NCBI GenBank assembly: GCA_964572745.1
Contig: CAZNFT010000033.1
Coordinates: forward strand, 1 to 19,689
Length of the DNA stretch: 19,689 bases
Direction of reading: 5' to 3'
Origin: M50B103 sp041667565
GTDB lineage: Bacteria; Fidelibacterota; Fidelibacteria; Fidelibacterales; Fidelibacteraceae
A model generated the notes under the pieces. The model saw only the letters and a program-made list of their open reading frames with translations. It did not search any database and was not told the DNA's origin. Shown piece by piece: positions 7,397 through 14,036 of this stretch (the stretch's first letter is position 1; the number at the start of each line of letters is the position of its first letter). The position numbers and the translations under genes were made by a program.

Positions 7397-9010
7397 ATGA
7401 AACAACACGTCGTTATTGTCGGAGGCGGGCTTGCTGGTTTGACCGCCGGTGCTTTTCTTGCTAAAGATGGAATACCTGTTACGCTGTTTGAGAAAGAGGA
7501 TCATCTGGGTGGTCTTGTCAAATCATTTGAGCGGGAAAACTATGTTTTTGATGGTGGTTTAAGAGCGGTAGAAAGTTCAGGCTTGATTATTTCTGCACTA
7601 AATGATCTTGGAATTGACCTTAAACTTATTAAAAGTACTGTTTCACTCGGAATCGAAGATCAGATCATTAGTCTAAAGGAAACAGATGATATCAACAACT
7701 TTGAAGCTTTGATAAAAGACTTATATCCCGAGGAATCAGAAGCAATAGATACCATCATGCACGATATTCGCAATGTCATGAGCTATATGATGATCCTGCT
7801 GGGCAATGAAGCTCCGGTTTATTCAAGCGGAGAGGAAAAGCAAAAAATATCTTTCTTTAAAACTGTTCTACCCTGGCTTATAAAACTTATTTCAACCATA
7901 CCTAAAATTGCCAAATTTAAAATGCCGGTAGAAGAATATTTCTCTAATATCACTCAAAATCAAGCACTGATCGATATTATTATTCAACATTTTTTTGAGG
8001 GAACACCGGCTTCTTTCGCATTAAGCTATTTTTTATTTTATTTTGATTACAATTATCCAAAAGGCGGTACAGGTTCATTGCCCGAAGCTCTTGCTAATTA
8101 TATGAAAGAGAACTCCTGCACCATACTTACAGGTAAAAAGATCTGTTCCATAGACCCAGAGAAAAAAACCCTTAAAGATCAGGACGGAAAGAGCTATCAT
8201 TACGATCATTTGATCTGGGCATCAGACAATAAACATCTTTTTTCGGCAGTGGATACATCCATCGTCCAGAAAACTAAATTAAAAAATAAGATCATTCAAA
8301 AACAGGAATCACTGAAAGATCTCCGTGGCGCCGAATCAGTTTTATCGGTTTATTTGGGTGTAAAGCTAGCGCCCTCTTATTTTAAATCAATTTGTAGCGA
8401 ACACGTCTTTTATACCCCCGATAAGCGAGGCCTCAGTGTTGCCAAATCAAGCGAAATGAAAAAATGGCTCCAAAAAAGAAAACCCGGTGAAAAACAAGAA
8501 GATAAAGACTATATCAAAAATTTCTTAAAAGATTTCTATAACTTTAATACCTTTGAGATATCATTTCCTGTCCTGCGTGATCCTTCTTTAGCACCTGAAG
8601 GGAAAACCGGCATAATGGTTAGTTGTCTATTTGACTACGATCTTTGTAAATTTATTTACGATTCCGGGTGGTATGAAGAATTTAAGATATACAGTGAGAA
8701 ACTGATCATTGATATTCTTGACAAAAATATTTTTTCTGCTTTAACTAAATCTGTTGAACTTTGTTTTTCTGCTACACCACTGAGTATTGAGAGGCTTACA
8801 GGTAATACGGATGGCGCCATTGTCGGCTGGGCCTTTACAAATCCCTATATACCTGTTCCACAATCTATGATCAAGGTAACTAATGCCGTGAACACTATTC
8901 TACCTGATGTTTACCAGGCGGGTCAGTGGACATATAGTCCTGCCGGAATGCCCATATCTTTGCTAACGGGAAAACTTGCAGCAAGTAAAGTAAAAAAGAA
9001 AATAAAATGA
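7397..9010 (+). CDS. FAD-dependent oxidoreductase of the phytoene desaturase / carotenoid isomerase family
   Basis: This 537-residue protein starts with a dinucleotide-binding fold: G9-x-G11-x-x-G14 (GGGLAGL), then acidic E32 at the end of strand 2 and HLGG. The PKGGTGSLPEAL segment (about 221-232) and the C-terminal QAGQWTYSPAGMPISLLTGK block are typical of the CrtI/CrtISO group (COG1233). Members oxidise or isomerise polyene or other lipid-like substrates with FAD, usually at a membrane. No carotenoid gene such as a phytoene synthase is nearby, so the substrate is open. The ATG has AGAGG 6 nt upstream. A long untranslated stretch lies on each side, so it is probably transcribed alone. Confidence 0.87.
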   Translation: MKQHVVIVGGGLAGLTAGAFLAKDGIPVTLFEKEDHLGGLVKSFERENYVFDGGLRAVESSGLIISALNDLGIDLKLIKSTVSLGIEDQIISLKETDDINNFEALIKDLYPEESEAIDTIMHDIRNVMSYMMILLGNEAPVYSSGEEKQKISFFKTVLPWLIKLISTIPKIAKFKMPVEEYFSNITQNQALIDIIIQHFFEGTPASFALSYFLFYFDYNYPKGGTGSLPEALANYMKENSCTILTGKKICSIDPEKKTLKDQDGKSYHYDHLIWASDNKHLFSAVDTSIVQKTKLKNKIIQKQESLKDLRGAESVLSVYLGVKLAPSYFKSICSEHVFYTPDKRGLSVAKSSEMKKWLQKRKPGEKQEDKDYIKNFLKDFYNFNTFEISFPVLRDPSLAPEGKTGIMVSCLFDYDLCKFIYDSGWYEEFKIYSEKLIIDILDKNIFSALTKSVELCFSATPLSIERLTGNTDGAIVGWAFTNPYIPVPQSMIKVTNAVNTILPDVYQAGQWTYSPAGMPISLLTGKLAASKVKKKIK

Positions 9011-9123
9011 AAGATCTATGTGCCATTATAGATTGTTAATATGATTTCAGCAGGCTAAGCTTGAGAAAAACGAGTCGATACACCGATATGGAAATCGACG
9101 TATTCGTAAAGTTCTATTTTATG

Positions 9124-9184
9124 AGCCTGAATTTATTTTCCCAGGCTGCCTCAGAATAACTGAGGTCTTACTGGAATTAGACCT
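9124..9184 (+). other. Three consecutive hairpins, two of them mutually exclusive
   Basis: Hairpin 1: agcctg/caggct (9124-9147, 12-nt loop). Hairpin 2: cctcag/ctgagg (9149-9165, loop aataa). Hairpin 3: aggtct/agacct (9163-9184, 10-nt loop). Hairpins 2 and 3 share bases 9163-9165, so they cannot both form fully. No U-tract follows directly. It lies about 115-175 nt after the flavoprotein stop and well upstream of the lipoprotein promoter. Confidence 0.4.
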
Positions 9185-9296
9185 TAGATATTAATTAAAT
9201 TAATTTTTATATCCAATGGGATAGGCACGGTATCGCCTGTGCATCTGTATATGTCGTTGTTAGTTCAAAGTTATTGCTCTGTTTAGCGCTAGCAAA

Positions 9297-9316
9297 GGGG
9301 AAAGAACAATTTCCCC
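9297..9316. repeat. 7-bp perfect hairpin
   Basis: ggggaaa (9297-9303) and tttcccc (9310-9316) pair across a 6-nt loop. No poly-U follows, so I do not call it a terminator. Confidence 0.5.
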
Positions 9317-9383
9317 GAGCTTTATCCGGGAAAGAATTAATCAAGCACTTGTAACTTGTTCTTGCATTTAAAATTGCTTAGAC

Positions 9384-9412
9384 TTGGCAAATTGAGAAAT
9401 CAAGTTTAAGAT
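9384..9412 (+). promoter_or_regulatory. Putative sigma70 promoter of the lipoprotein gene
   Basis: TTGGCA (9384-9389) and TAAGAT (9407-9412) are separated by 17 bp. A start near 9419 leaves a leader of about 40 nt that includes the Shine-Dalgarno AAAGGA. Confidence 0.5.
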
Positions 9413-9459
9413 CTTACCTGTTCAACTGCTTGTAAGAAATAATTCAGAAAGGATATGAA

Positions 9460-10215
9460 ATGAAAAAAATTCTCTTATTAATTTGTTTTGCTTTCCTGCT
9501 AAGCTGCAGTTCAGATATTATACAAGAGAATGACTGGACAAAAGATAATCTTAATGGAGAAGTTAAATCCATTACCGAGACCAAACATGTCGCTCTAAAT
9601 TATTATGACACTGAAAAAAAGGGCAAGATTATCTGGTATACTAAATACGATGATAAAGGAAACAAGCTTGAAGAAAGTTACAACTCAAATCATCTTGGCA
9701 CCAATTTTCCCGGTAAGAATTTATATACATATAACAACAAAAACGAACTGCTTGAACAACATCAATATAAAAACAATGGAAAATTGTTGATAAAAGCTCT
9801 ATATGAACTGAATAAAAAAGGGAAACACCTTGAAGCTAGCTGGAATTACCCCGATGGAAGTTCCTTTGGAAAAACCACATATAAATACAACGATCACGGC
9901 AAGCTTACAGAAGAAATCTGGTATCTCTCTGATGGAAGCCTTGATGAAAAGATCAGATACAAATATGATATTAGTGGCAATAGAATAGAGAATAAAGCAT
10001 ACAGGTCTGATGGAAGTCTGCTCTATAAATTCACCTACGAATACAATGAGCGAGGCAATAAGATAGAAGAAGATATATATAACTCTGATGGTGAGTGGGA
10101 AGAAAGCATAATATACGAATACGAACTTGATAAAAGAGGCAACTGGACTAAAAAACTTGCTATCAAAAATGAAGAACCTATTTCCATAACAGAAAGGCAA
10201 TATCAGTATTACTAG
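9460..10215 (+). CDS. Lipoprotein with 26-residue tandem repeats (YD/RHS-like pattern)
   Basis: A 251-residue protein with a lipoprotein signal peptide: MKK, a hydrophobic stretch and the lipobox LLSC, so C16 is the predicted lipidated residue. After a short linker it is made of tandem 26-residue repeats, best seen at 87-112, 113-138, 139-164, 165-190 and 191-216, with degenerate units before and after. The pattern is roughly Y-x-Y-N-x-x-G-x-x-x-E ... Y-x-x-D-G-S, resembling YD/RHS or MORN-like beta-strand repeats. It is probably anchored in the envelope and exposed to the periplasm or outside. Function is unknown; the repeats suggest a beta-structured binding or spacer module. AAAGGA lies 6 nt before the ATG. 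It appears monocistronic. Confidence 0.85.
   Translation: MKKILLLICFAFLLSCSSDIIQENDWTKDNLNGEVKSITETKHVALNYYDTEKKGKIIWYTKYDDKGNKLEESYNSNHLGTNFPGKNLYTYNNKNELLEQHQYKNNGKLLIKALYELNKKGKHLEASWNYPDGSSFGKTTYKYNDHGKLTEEIWYLSDGSLDEKIRYKYDISGNRIENKAYRSDGSLLYKFTYEYNERGNKIEEDIYNSDGEWEESIIYEYELDKRGNWTKKLAIKNEEPISITERQYQYY
9718..10107 (+). repeat. Five in-frame 78-bp coding repeats
   Basis: These are the codons for residues 87-216 of the lipoprotein, five units of 26 codons each. The protein pattern is conserved (Tyr, Gly, Asp-Gly positions) while the DNA has diverged, so the duplications are not recent. Confidence 0.75.
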
Positions 10216-10364
10216 ACAACATACATTCTGCTCTCGCTTTAAAACTCAGTACTCAACCTCAACCTTATATATTTTTTAATTGACATTGGCTCATAATTAA
10301 CTTAACATTTCTCACAGTCAAAAAATGTCCCGAAAGGGTTCATATAAATTTTCGTCCCCCTCTT

Positions 10365-10388
10365 GAGAAGTCCCTTACGGGGCTTCTC
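10365..10388 (+). terminator. Possible terminator, strong hairpin with poor U-tract
   Basis: gagaagtccc (10365-10374) and ggggcttctc (10379-10388) form a 10-bp stem with one G-U pair and loop ttac. The nearest T-run (tgttttta) begins about 10 nt later, so it may terminate weakly or be a processing or stability element. It lies 150 nt after the lipoprotein stop. Confidence 0.45.
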
Positions 10389-10460
10389 TACTATATAGCT
10401 GTTTTTATAAAAATTTCAATTAGGCTGAATTATTTTTTTGCTGCCTTTTCTTCTCATTTC

Positions 10461-10489
10461 TTGTATTTTAATTGCTCATACTGTAAATT
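10461..10489 (+). promoter_or_regulatory. Putative promoter of the lipid kinase gene
   Basis: TTGTAT (10461-10466) and TAAATT (10484-10489) are 17 bp apart. A start near 10496 leaves a 20-nt leader with AGGAG at 10505-10509, which supports the ATG at 10516. Confidence 0.45.
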
Positions 10490-10515
10490 TATTACTGAAC
10501 ACACAGGAGCGTTTT

Positions 10516-11409
10516 ATGCAAATTCAACTTATTTGCAATCCAAATTCAGGTGCAAAAAAAGGTGACAAGCTTTATCCTAAAATATATAAAATGTTGATCG
10601 ATGCTGGTCATACGGTTATTCCATATAAAACCCTTTATAGATTTCATGCAAAAGAAATAGCTAAACACATTGATTTGAATGCTTGCGATCTTGTTCTTTC
10701 TGTGGGTGGCGATGGTACTGCACACGAAGTACTAAATGGCTTAATGCAAAATACATCTTCAGATAAACATCCATTATTTGGTTTAATACCTGTCGGAACA
10801 GGAAACTCTTTTGCACAAGATTTAAACTTTAAAAACTGGAAGGATGGAATTAAAGCAATATCAGAGGGTAAAACAATAGATTTAGATATCATGAAAATCA
10901 GCAGCGGCGCAGAACCACATTATTCAATGAATTGCACTGGCTTTGGTTTTGTAGCAGATGTAAATCTTACCGGAAATAAAATGAAAAGGTTTTTTGGTAA
11001 AACTGCCTATACACTGGGCGCCTTAATAGAAATTCTTCGATTTAAACCCCATAAATGCATTGTTGAAGTTGATGGTGTTAGACATGAATATAATGGCGTG
11101 TTAACCAATTTTTCAAACTCGGTTTGGATTGCTGGAAATATGAAAATATCTCCAACATCAGTATTAAATGATGGTTTGCTGGAATGTCTGATCTTACATG
11201 CTCTACCTAAGCATAAACTTCTGAAAGTTTTTCCAAAAGTCTTCGATGGCTCTCATCTATCCCTTGATGAATTTGAAATTCTTCAAGGAAAACATTTTAA
11301 AGCTTGGTCCGACCCTGAAAAGGTGACAAATCCCGATGGTGAAATATTTGGTGTAACTCCTCTAGAAATCAGCATTCTACCAAAAGAATTTAAAATCTTG
11401 TCTCTGTAG
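10516..11409 (+). CDS. Diacylglycerol kinase-family lipid kinase (DgkB/YegS type)
   Basis: A 297-residue protein, the normal length for this family. Motifs in order: NPNSG (8-12) at the nucleotide-binding start, the signature GGDGT (64-68) followed by AHEVLNGL, the GTGNSFA loop (94-100), and the C-terminal DGE (274-276). Family members phosphorylate diacylglycerol or related lipids with ATP at the cytoplasmic membrane face, feeding phosphatidic acid back to phospholipid synthesis; a few act on other lipids or, rarely, NAD. The start at 10516 has AGGAG 6 nt upstream and aligns with the family N-terminus. Extending to TTG 10438 would add a hydrophobic tail with no support. It faces argF convergently across 70 bp that include a T-rich run but no hairpin. 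Confidence 0.9.
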   Translation: MQIQLICNPNSGAKKGDKLYPKIYKMLIDAGHTVIPYKTLYRFHAKEIAKHIDLNACDLVLSVGGDGTAHEVLNGLMQNTSSDKHPLFGLIPVGTGNSFAQDLNFKNWKDGIKAISEGKTIDLDIMKISSGAEPHYSMNCTGFGFVADVNLTGNKMKRFFGKTAYTLGALIEILRFKPHKCIVEVDGVRHEYNGVLTNFSNSVWIAGNMKISPTSVLNDGLLECLILHALPKHKLLKVFPKVFDGSHLSLDEFEILQGKHFKAWSDPEKVTNPDGEIFGVTPLEISILPKEFKILSL

Positions 11410-11479
11410 TTAATAATTGCGAAATAGAAAAATCACAAAGACTGAACGTTTTTTGCTTTTTTTATTTTTTTATTTTTCT

Positions 11480-12475
11480 TTAATCTTGAAGCGTTGCAAT
11501 CATAACTGCTTTAATTGTATGCATGCGATTTTCGGCCTGATCCCATACTTTGCTGTTTTCAGACTCAAATACTTCATCGCTGACTTCCATAGCATCTATG
11601 CCATATTTCTCGTAGATCTCTAAACCAACAGTGGTATTAAGATCGTGAAATGCCGGTAAACAGTGTAAAAATGTTGTATCTGCTTTTCCGGTTTTTGCCA
11701 TCATATCTGCATTCACCTGATATGGTAAAAGCAATTTAATGCGTTCTTCAAAATGCTCTTCTTCACCCATCGAAACCCATACATCGGTGTAAATAACATC
11801 GGCACCTTTTACGCCTTCTGCAATATCATCGCAAAGACTAATTTTTCCGCCTGTCTCTTGAGCAATTTCTTTGGCTATATTTACTAAGTTCTCGTCAGGA
11901 AACAAGATCTTTGGCGCTACAATTCTAAAATCCATCCCCATTTTTGCTGCCCCAACCATGAGAGAATTGGCCATATTATTACGTCCATCTCCTACAAAAG
12001 CAAAAACAATTTCCTTAAGATAGCCTTTCTGTTCTTTTATGGTTAAAAAATCAGCGAGAATTTGAGTGGGATGAAAGTCATCTGTCAATCCATTCCAAAC
12101 AGGAACGCCAGCATGTTTGGCTAATCCCTCAACTGTTTCATGCTTAAAACCCCTGTACTGAATACCATCGAACATTCTACCAAGAACTCTGGCTGTATCG
12201 GCGACAGATTCTTTTTTACCGAATTGTATATCATTTTTTCCAAGAAATTCGGGATGTGCGCCTTCGTCAATAGCTGCGACTGTAAATGCACATCGCGTTC
12301 TTGTAGAATTTTTTTCAAATAATAAAGCAATGTTTTTGTTTTTTAGACGTTTAGGAAATATACCCTTTTGCTTTTCTTCTTTTACTTTTCCTGAAAGCTC
12401 AATTAGGGTATTTATTTCTTCTGGACTGAAATCTAAAAGACTTAAAAATGATCTACCTTTTAAACTGTTTTTCAT
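11480..12475 (-). CDS. argF: Ornithine carbamoyltransferase
   Basis: A full-length 331-residue protein that makes citrulline from ornithine and carbamoyl phosphate in the cytoplasm; the catabolic version of the family runs the same reaction backwards. Carbamoyl-phosphate motif STRTR is at 57-61, HPTQ at 135-138, the ornithine-binding SMG loop at 235-237 and the catalytic HCLP at 271-274. I recall close resemblance to the E. coli ArgF/ArgI type, for example around DTARVLGRM, GIQYRG, VPVWNGL and the RMHTIKAVM end. AAGGAG lies 6 nt before the ATG. No other arginine gene (argG, argH, arcA, arcC) is adjacent, so direction cannot be decided from context. The upstream region is shared with the divergent MFS gene. 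No terminator hairpin is seen after the stop. Confidence 0.96.
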   Translation of the reverse strand: MKNSLKGRSFLSLLDFSPEEINTLIELSGKVKEEKQKGIFPKRLKNKNIALLFEKNSTRTRCAFTVAAIDEGAHPEFLGKNDIQFGKKESVADTARVLGRMFDGIQYRGFKHETVEGLAKHAGVPVWNGLTDDFHPTQILADFLTIKEQKGYLKEIVFAFVGDGRNNMANSLMVGAAKMGMDFRIVAPKILFPDENLVNIAKEIAQETGGKISLCDDIAEGVKGADVIYTDVWVSMGEEEHFEERIKLLLPYQVNADMMAKTGKADTTFLHCLPAFHDLNTTVGLEIYEKYGIDAMEVSDEVFESENSKVWDQAENRMHTIKAVMIATLQD

Positions 12476-12576
12476 CTGCTGCTCCTTTTTAACATGCTAA
12501 TATAAAAACAATCACCCTTTTAAAAAATATATTTGTCTTAATGTTTCAAGTAAGAAAAAGGCAGTTAAATTCAAGG

Positions 12577-12631
12577 AAAATACTTTTGAAAAATACTTTT
12601 AAATATTAGCTTTCCCTCATGTCTGAATTAT
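12577..12631. repeat. Left copy of 55-bp duplicated contig end
   Basis: It is identical over all 55 bases to 12732-12786 and ends exactly at the N run. It includes a duplicate of the first codons of the MFS gene (ATG at 12619). This is best explained as an unmerged overlap between two contigs, not biology. Confidence 0.95.
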
Positions 12632-12731
12632 NNNNNNNNNNNNNNNNNNNNNNNNNNNNNNNNNNNNNNNNNNNNNNNNNNNNNNNNNNNNNNNNNNNNN
12701 NNNNNNNNNNNNNNNNNNNNNNNNNNNNNNN
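12632..12731. other. Scaffold gap of 100 N
   Basis: Exactly 100 Ns, the usual placeholder for a gap of unknown length. Both flanks carry the same 55 bp, so the real gap is probably zero or negative and no sequence is missing. Confidence 0.97.
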
Positions 12732-12786
12732 AAAATACTTTTGAAAAATACTTTTAAATATTAGCTTTCCCTCATGTCTGAATTAT
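12732..12786. repeat. Right copy of 55-bp duplicated contig end
   Basis: A perfect copy of 12577-12631 beginning right after the Ns. This copy continues into the intact MFS reading frame, so it is the one to keep. Confidence 0.95.
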
Positions 12787-14030
12787 ACAAATTATCTAAA
12801 CGCTACCTAGCCATACCACGTTCTATTAAGCTCTTGGTCACAGGAGCTTTTTTACTGCAACTTGTCAATGCAGCCGCCATGTTAATTATGAATATTTATC
12901 TTAGTAAATTAGGCTACAAGGATTCTCAGATAGCTGATTTTACTTCTTATCGTTTTATTAGCATTCTTCTTTTTAGCATGCCCTTTGGCATGATTATTAA
13001 AGGAAAACATCTTAAGCCCTTTTTTATCACCGGTGCCATTATCGTTCCTCTTTCGAGTATTGCCTTGTTATTTGCCGCTCATGCTCAGATGGATGGCTTG
13101 ATCAAAATTTTGTTCTTTGTTAATAGTCTTGGCTTTATGCTGGAACATGTAACGGCTCTGCCTTTCATTCTTCGACATGCAAAGGAAGAGACTTTAAGCG
13201 AAAGTATTGCTCTAAATTATGCGGTTTGGAGCCTGGCCACCATCGTTGTAGGCTTTTCCATTAAGATCGTGTTCTCACTTGCTACAACACTGGGACTTTT
13301 CTCCCTGAATGAATTTCATATTATTTTAGTGATTGCAATCATTGGAGCTTTTAGTGTTATTCCCTTTTCTCTCATCAAAGAAAACACTCCCGTGCTTTCA
13401 ACACATTCCAATATTTTTCAGCATTTTAAAAGTTACAATTGGAAAAGAATATTCAGAGGGCTTGCTCCCATGTTTCTCATTTCTTTGGGAGCCGGTTTGA
13501 CCGTTCCTTTTATTAACCTCTATTTTCACTCGGTTTTCAAAATGAATTCCGATGTGTTCGCCCTGATGGGTTCTATTGCCGCTATTCTTGTTTTTATAGG
13601 TAATATGCTTACACCAATTCTACGAAGAAAATTAGGTTACGGACTTTCTATAGCTATCACACAGTTTTCAGCCATTCTGTTTTTAGTCGCCCTGGCTTTT
13701 ACGGAATTATATTCTCATATGGGATTTGCACTCTGGCTCGCAAGCGGTGCTTATATTATGCGCCAACCTCTGATGAATATGGCCTCGCCCATTACATCGG
13801 AATTGGTCATGAAATATGTGGGTGAACAAAATCGTGAACTTATATCTTCGGTTCAGTCCGGACTTTGGAATGCTTCCTGGTTTGTTTCAGCTAAAATTTT
13901 CCAATATCTGCGAACTCTGGATCTGGCATATTATAAAATATTTATTCTAACAGCTATCCTATACAGTTTTGGTACTCTTACTTATCTATTTCTTGTTAGA
14001 AGTTTTAATAGAGAAAAGCAAAAAACCTGA
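12774..14030 (+). CDS. Major facilitator superfamily transporter
   Basis: This 418-residue protein is strongly hydrophobic throughout, with about twelve predicted membrane helices in two halves split by a cytoplasmic loop near 202-228. Early residues (VTGAFLLQL, then NIYLSKLGYKDSQIADFTSYR) and the second-half start (APMFLISLGAGLTVPFINLYF) have the look of an MFS_1 permease. Substrate cannot be told; the protein could be a drug or metabolite exporter or a sugar/peptide importer. The ATG at 12774 has no Shine-Dalgarno sequence in the 12 bases before it, unusual here, so the start is uncertain or translation is atypical. It ends 6 bp before the convergent glgA stop with no hairpin between, so the two transcripts probably overlap at their 3' ends. 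Confidence 0.85.
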   Translation: MSELYKLSKRYLAIPRSIKLLVTGAFLLQLVNAAAMLIMNIYLSKLGYKDSQIADFTSYRFISILLFSMPFGMIIKGKHLKPFFITGAIIVPLSSIALLFAAHAQMDGLIKILFFVNSLGFMLEHVTALPFILRHAKEETLSESIALNYAVWSLATIVVGFSIKIVFSLATTLGLFSLNEFHIILVIAIIGAFSVIPFSLIKENTPVLSTHSNIFQHFKSYNWKRIFRGLAPMFLISLGAGLTVPFINLYFHSVFKMNSDVFALMGSIAAILVFIGNMLTPILRRKLGYGLSIAITQFSAILFLVALAFTELYSHMGFALWLASGAYIMRQPLMNMASPITSELVMKYVGEQNRELISSVQSGLWNASWFVSAKIFQYLRTLDLAYYKIFILTAILYSFGTLTYLFLVRSFNREKQKT

Positions 14031-14036
14031 TGGACC

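Larger units (their letters stand above)
9011..9459. other. Hairpin-rich intergenic region
   Basis: About 450 bp without a supported ORF (the longest seen on the plus strand is about 23 codons). It contains several short inverted repeats: 9124-9147, 9149-9165, 9163-9184 and 9297-9316. A promoter for the lipoprotein gene lies at 9384-9412. It may hold a structured 3' UTR or a small RNA, or just repeats. Confidence 0.45.
10216..10515. other. Intergenic region before the lipid kinase gene
   Basis: 300 bp with no supported gene. It holds the hairpin at 10365-10388, a small cccgaaaggg hairpin (10329-10338) with a GAAA loop, and the kinase promoter at 10461-10489. An open frame from a TTG at 10438 runs into the kinase but crosses that promoter and the Shine-Dalgarno sequence. 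Confidence 0.5.
12476..12773. other. Divergent argF/MFS intergenic region, artificially lengthened by a gap
   Basis: If the duplicated 55 bp and the N run are collapsed, the true spacer between the argF and MFS start codons is 143 bp. It is AT-rich. It contains the pair of AAAATACTTTT direct repeats just before the MFS start. I see no strong promoter. Confidence 0.55.

Noticed and set aside
9718..10107. Regularly spaced repeats considered as a CRISPR array
   Set aside because: The 78-bp periodicity is in-frame coding repetition with diverged DNA and no conserved repeat/spacer pattern.
9799..10200. Long minus-strand frame opposite the lipoprotein gene, hydrophobic when translated
   Set aside because: It is a shadow of the repetitive coding strand, has no ribosome site, and its length follows from codon bias in the repeats.
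10438..10515. N-terminal extension of the lipid kinase from a TTG start, adding a hydrophobic segment
   Set aside because: It crosses a plausible promoter (10461-10489) and the AGGAG site (10505-10509), and family members begin near NPNSG as the ATG 10516 product does.
12619..12631. Truncated MFS gene start before the Ns
   Set aside because: It is part of the duplicated contig end, not a second gene or a pseudogene.
12577..12786. 55-bp direct repeats around unknown sequence considered as a mobile-element target duplication
   Set aside because: Exactly 100 Ns plus exact 55-bp identity fits an assembly join much better; target duplications are shorter and no element sequence is present.
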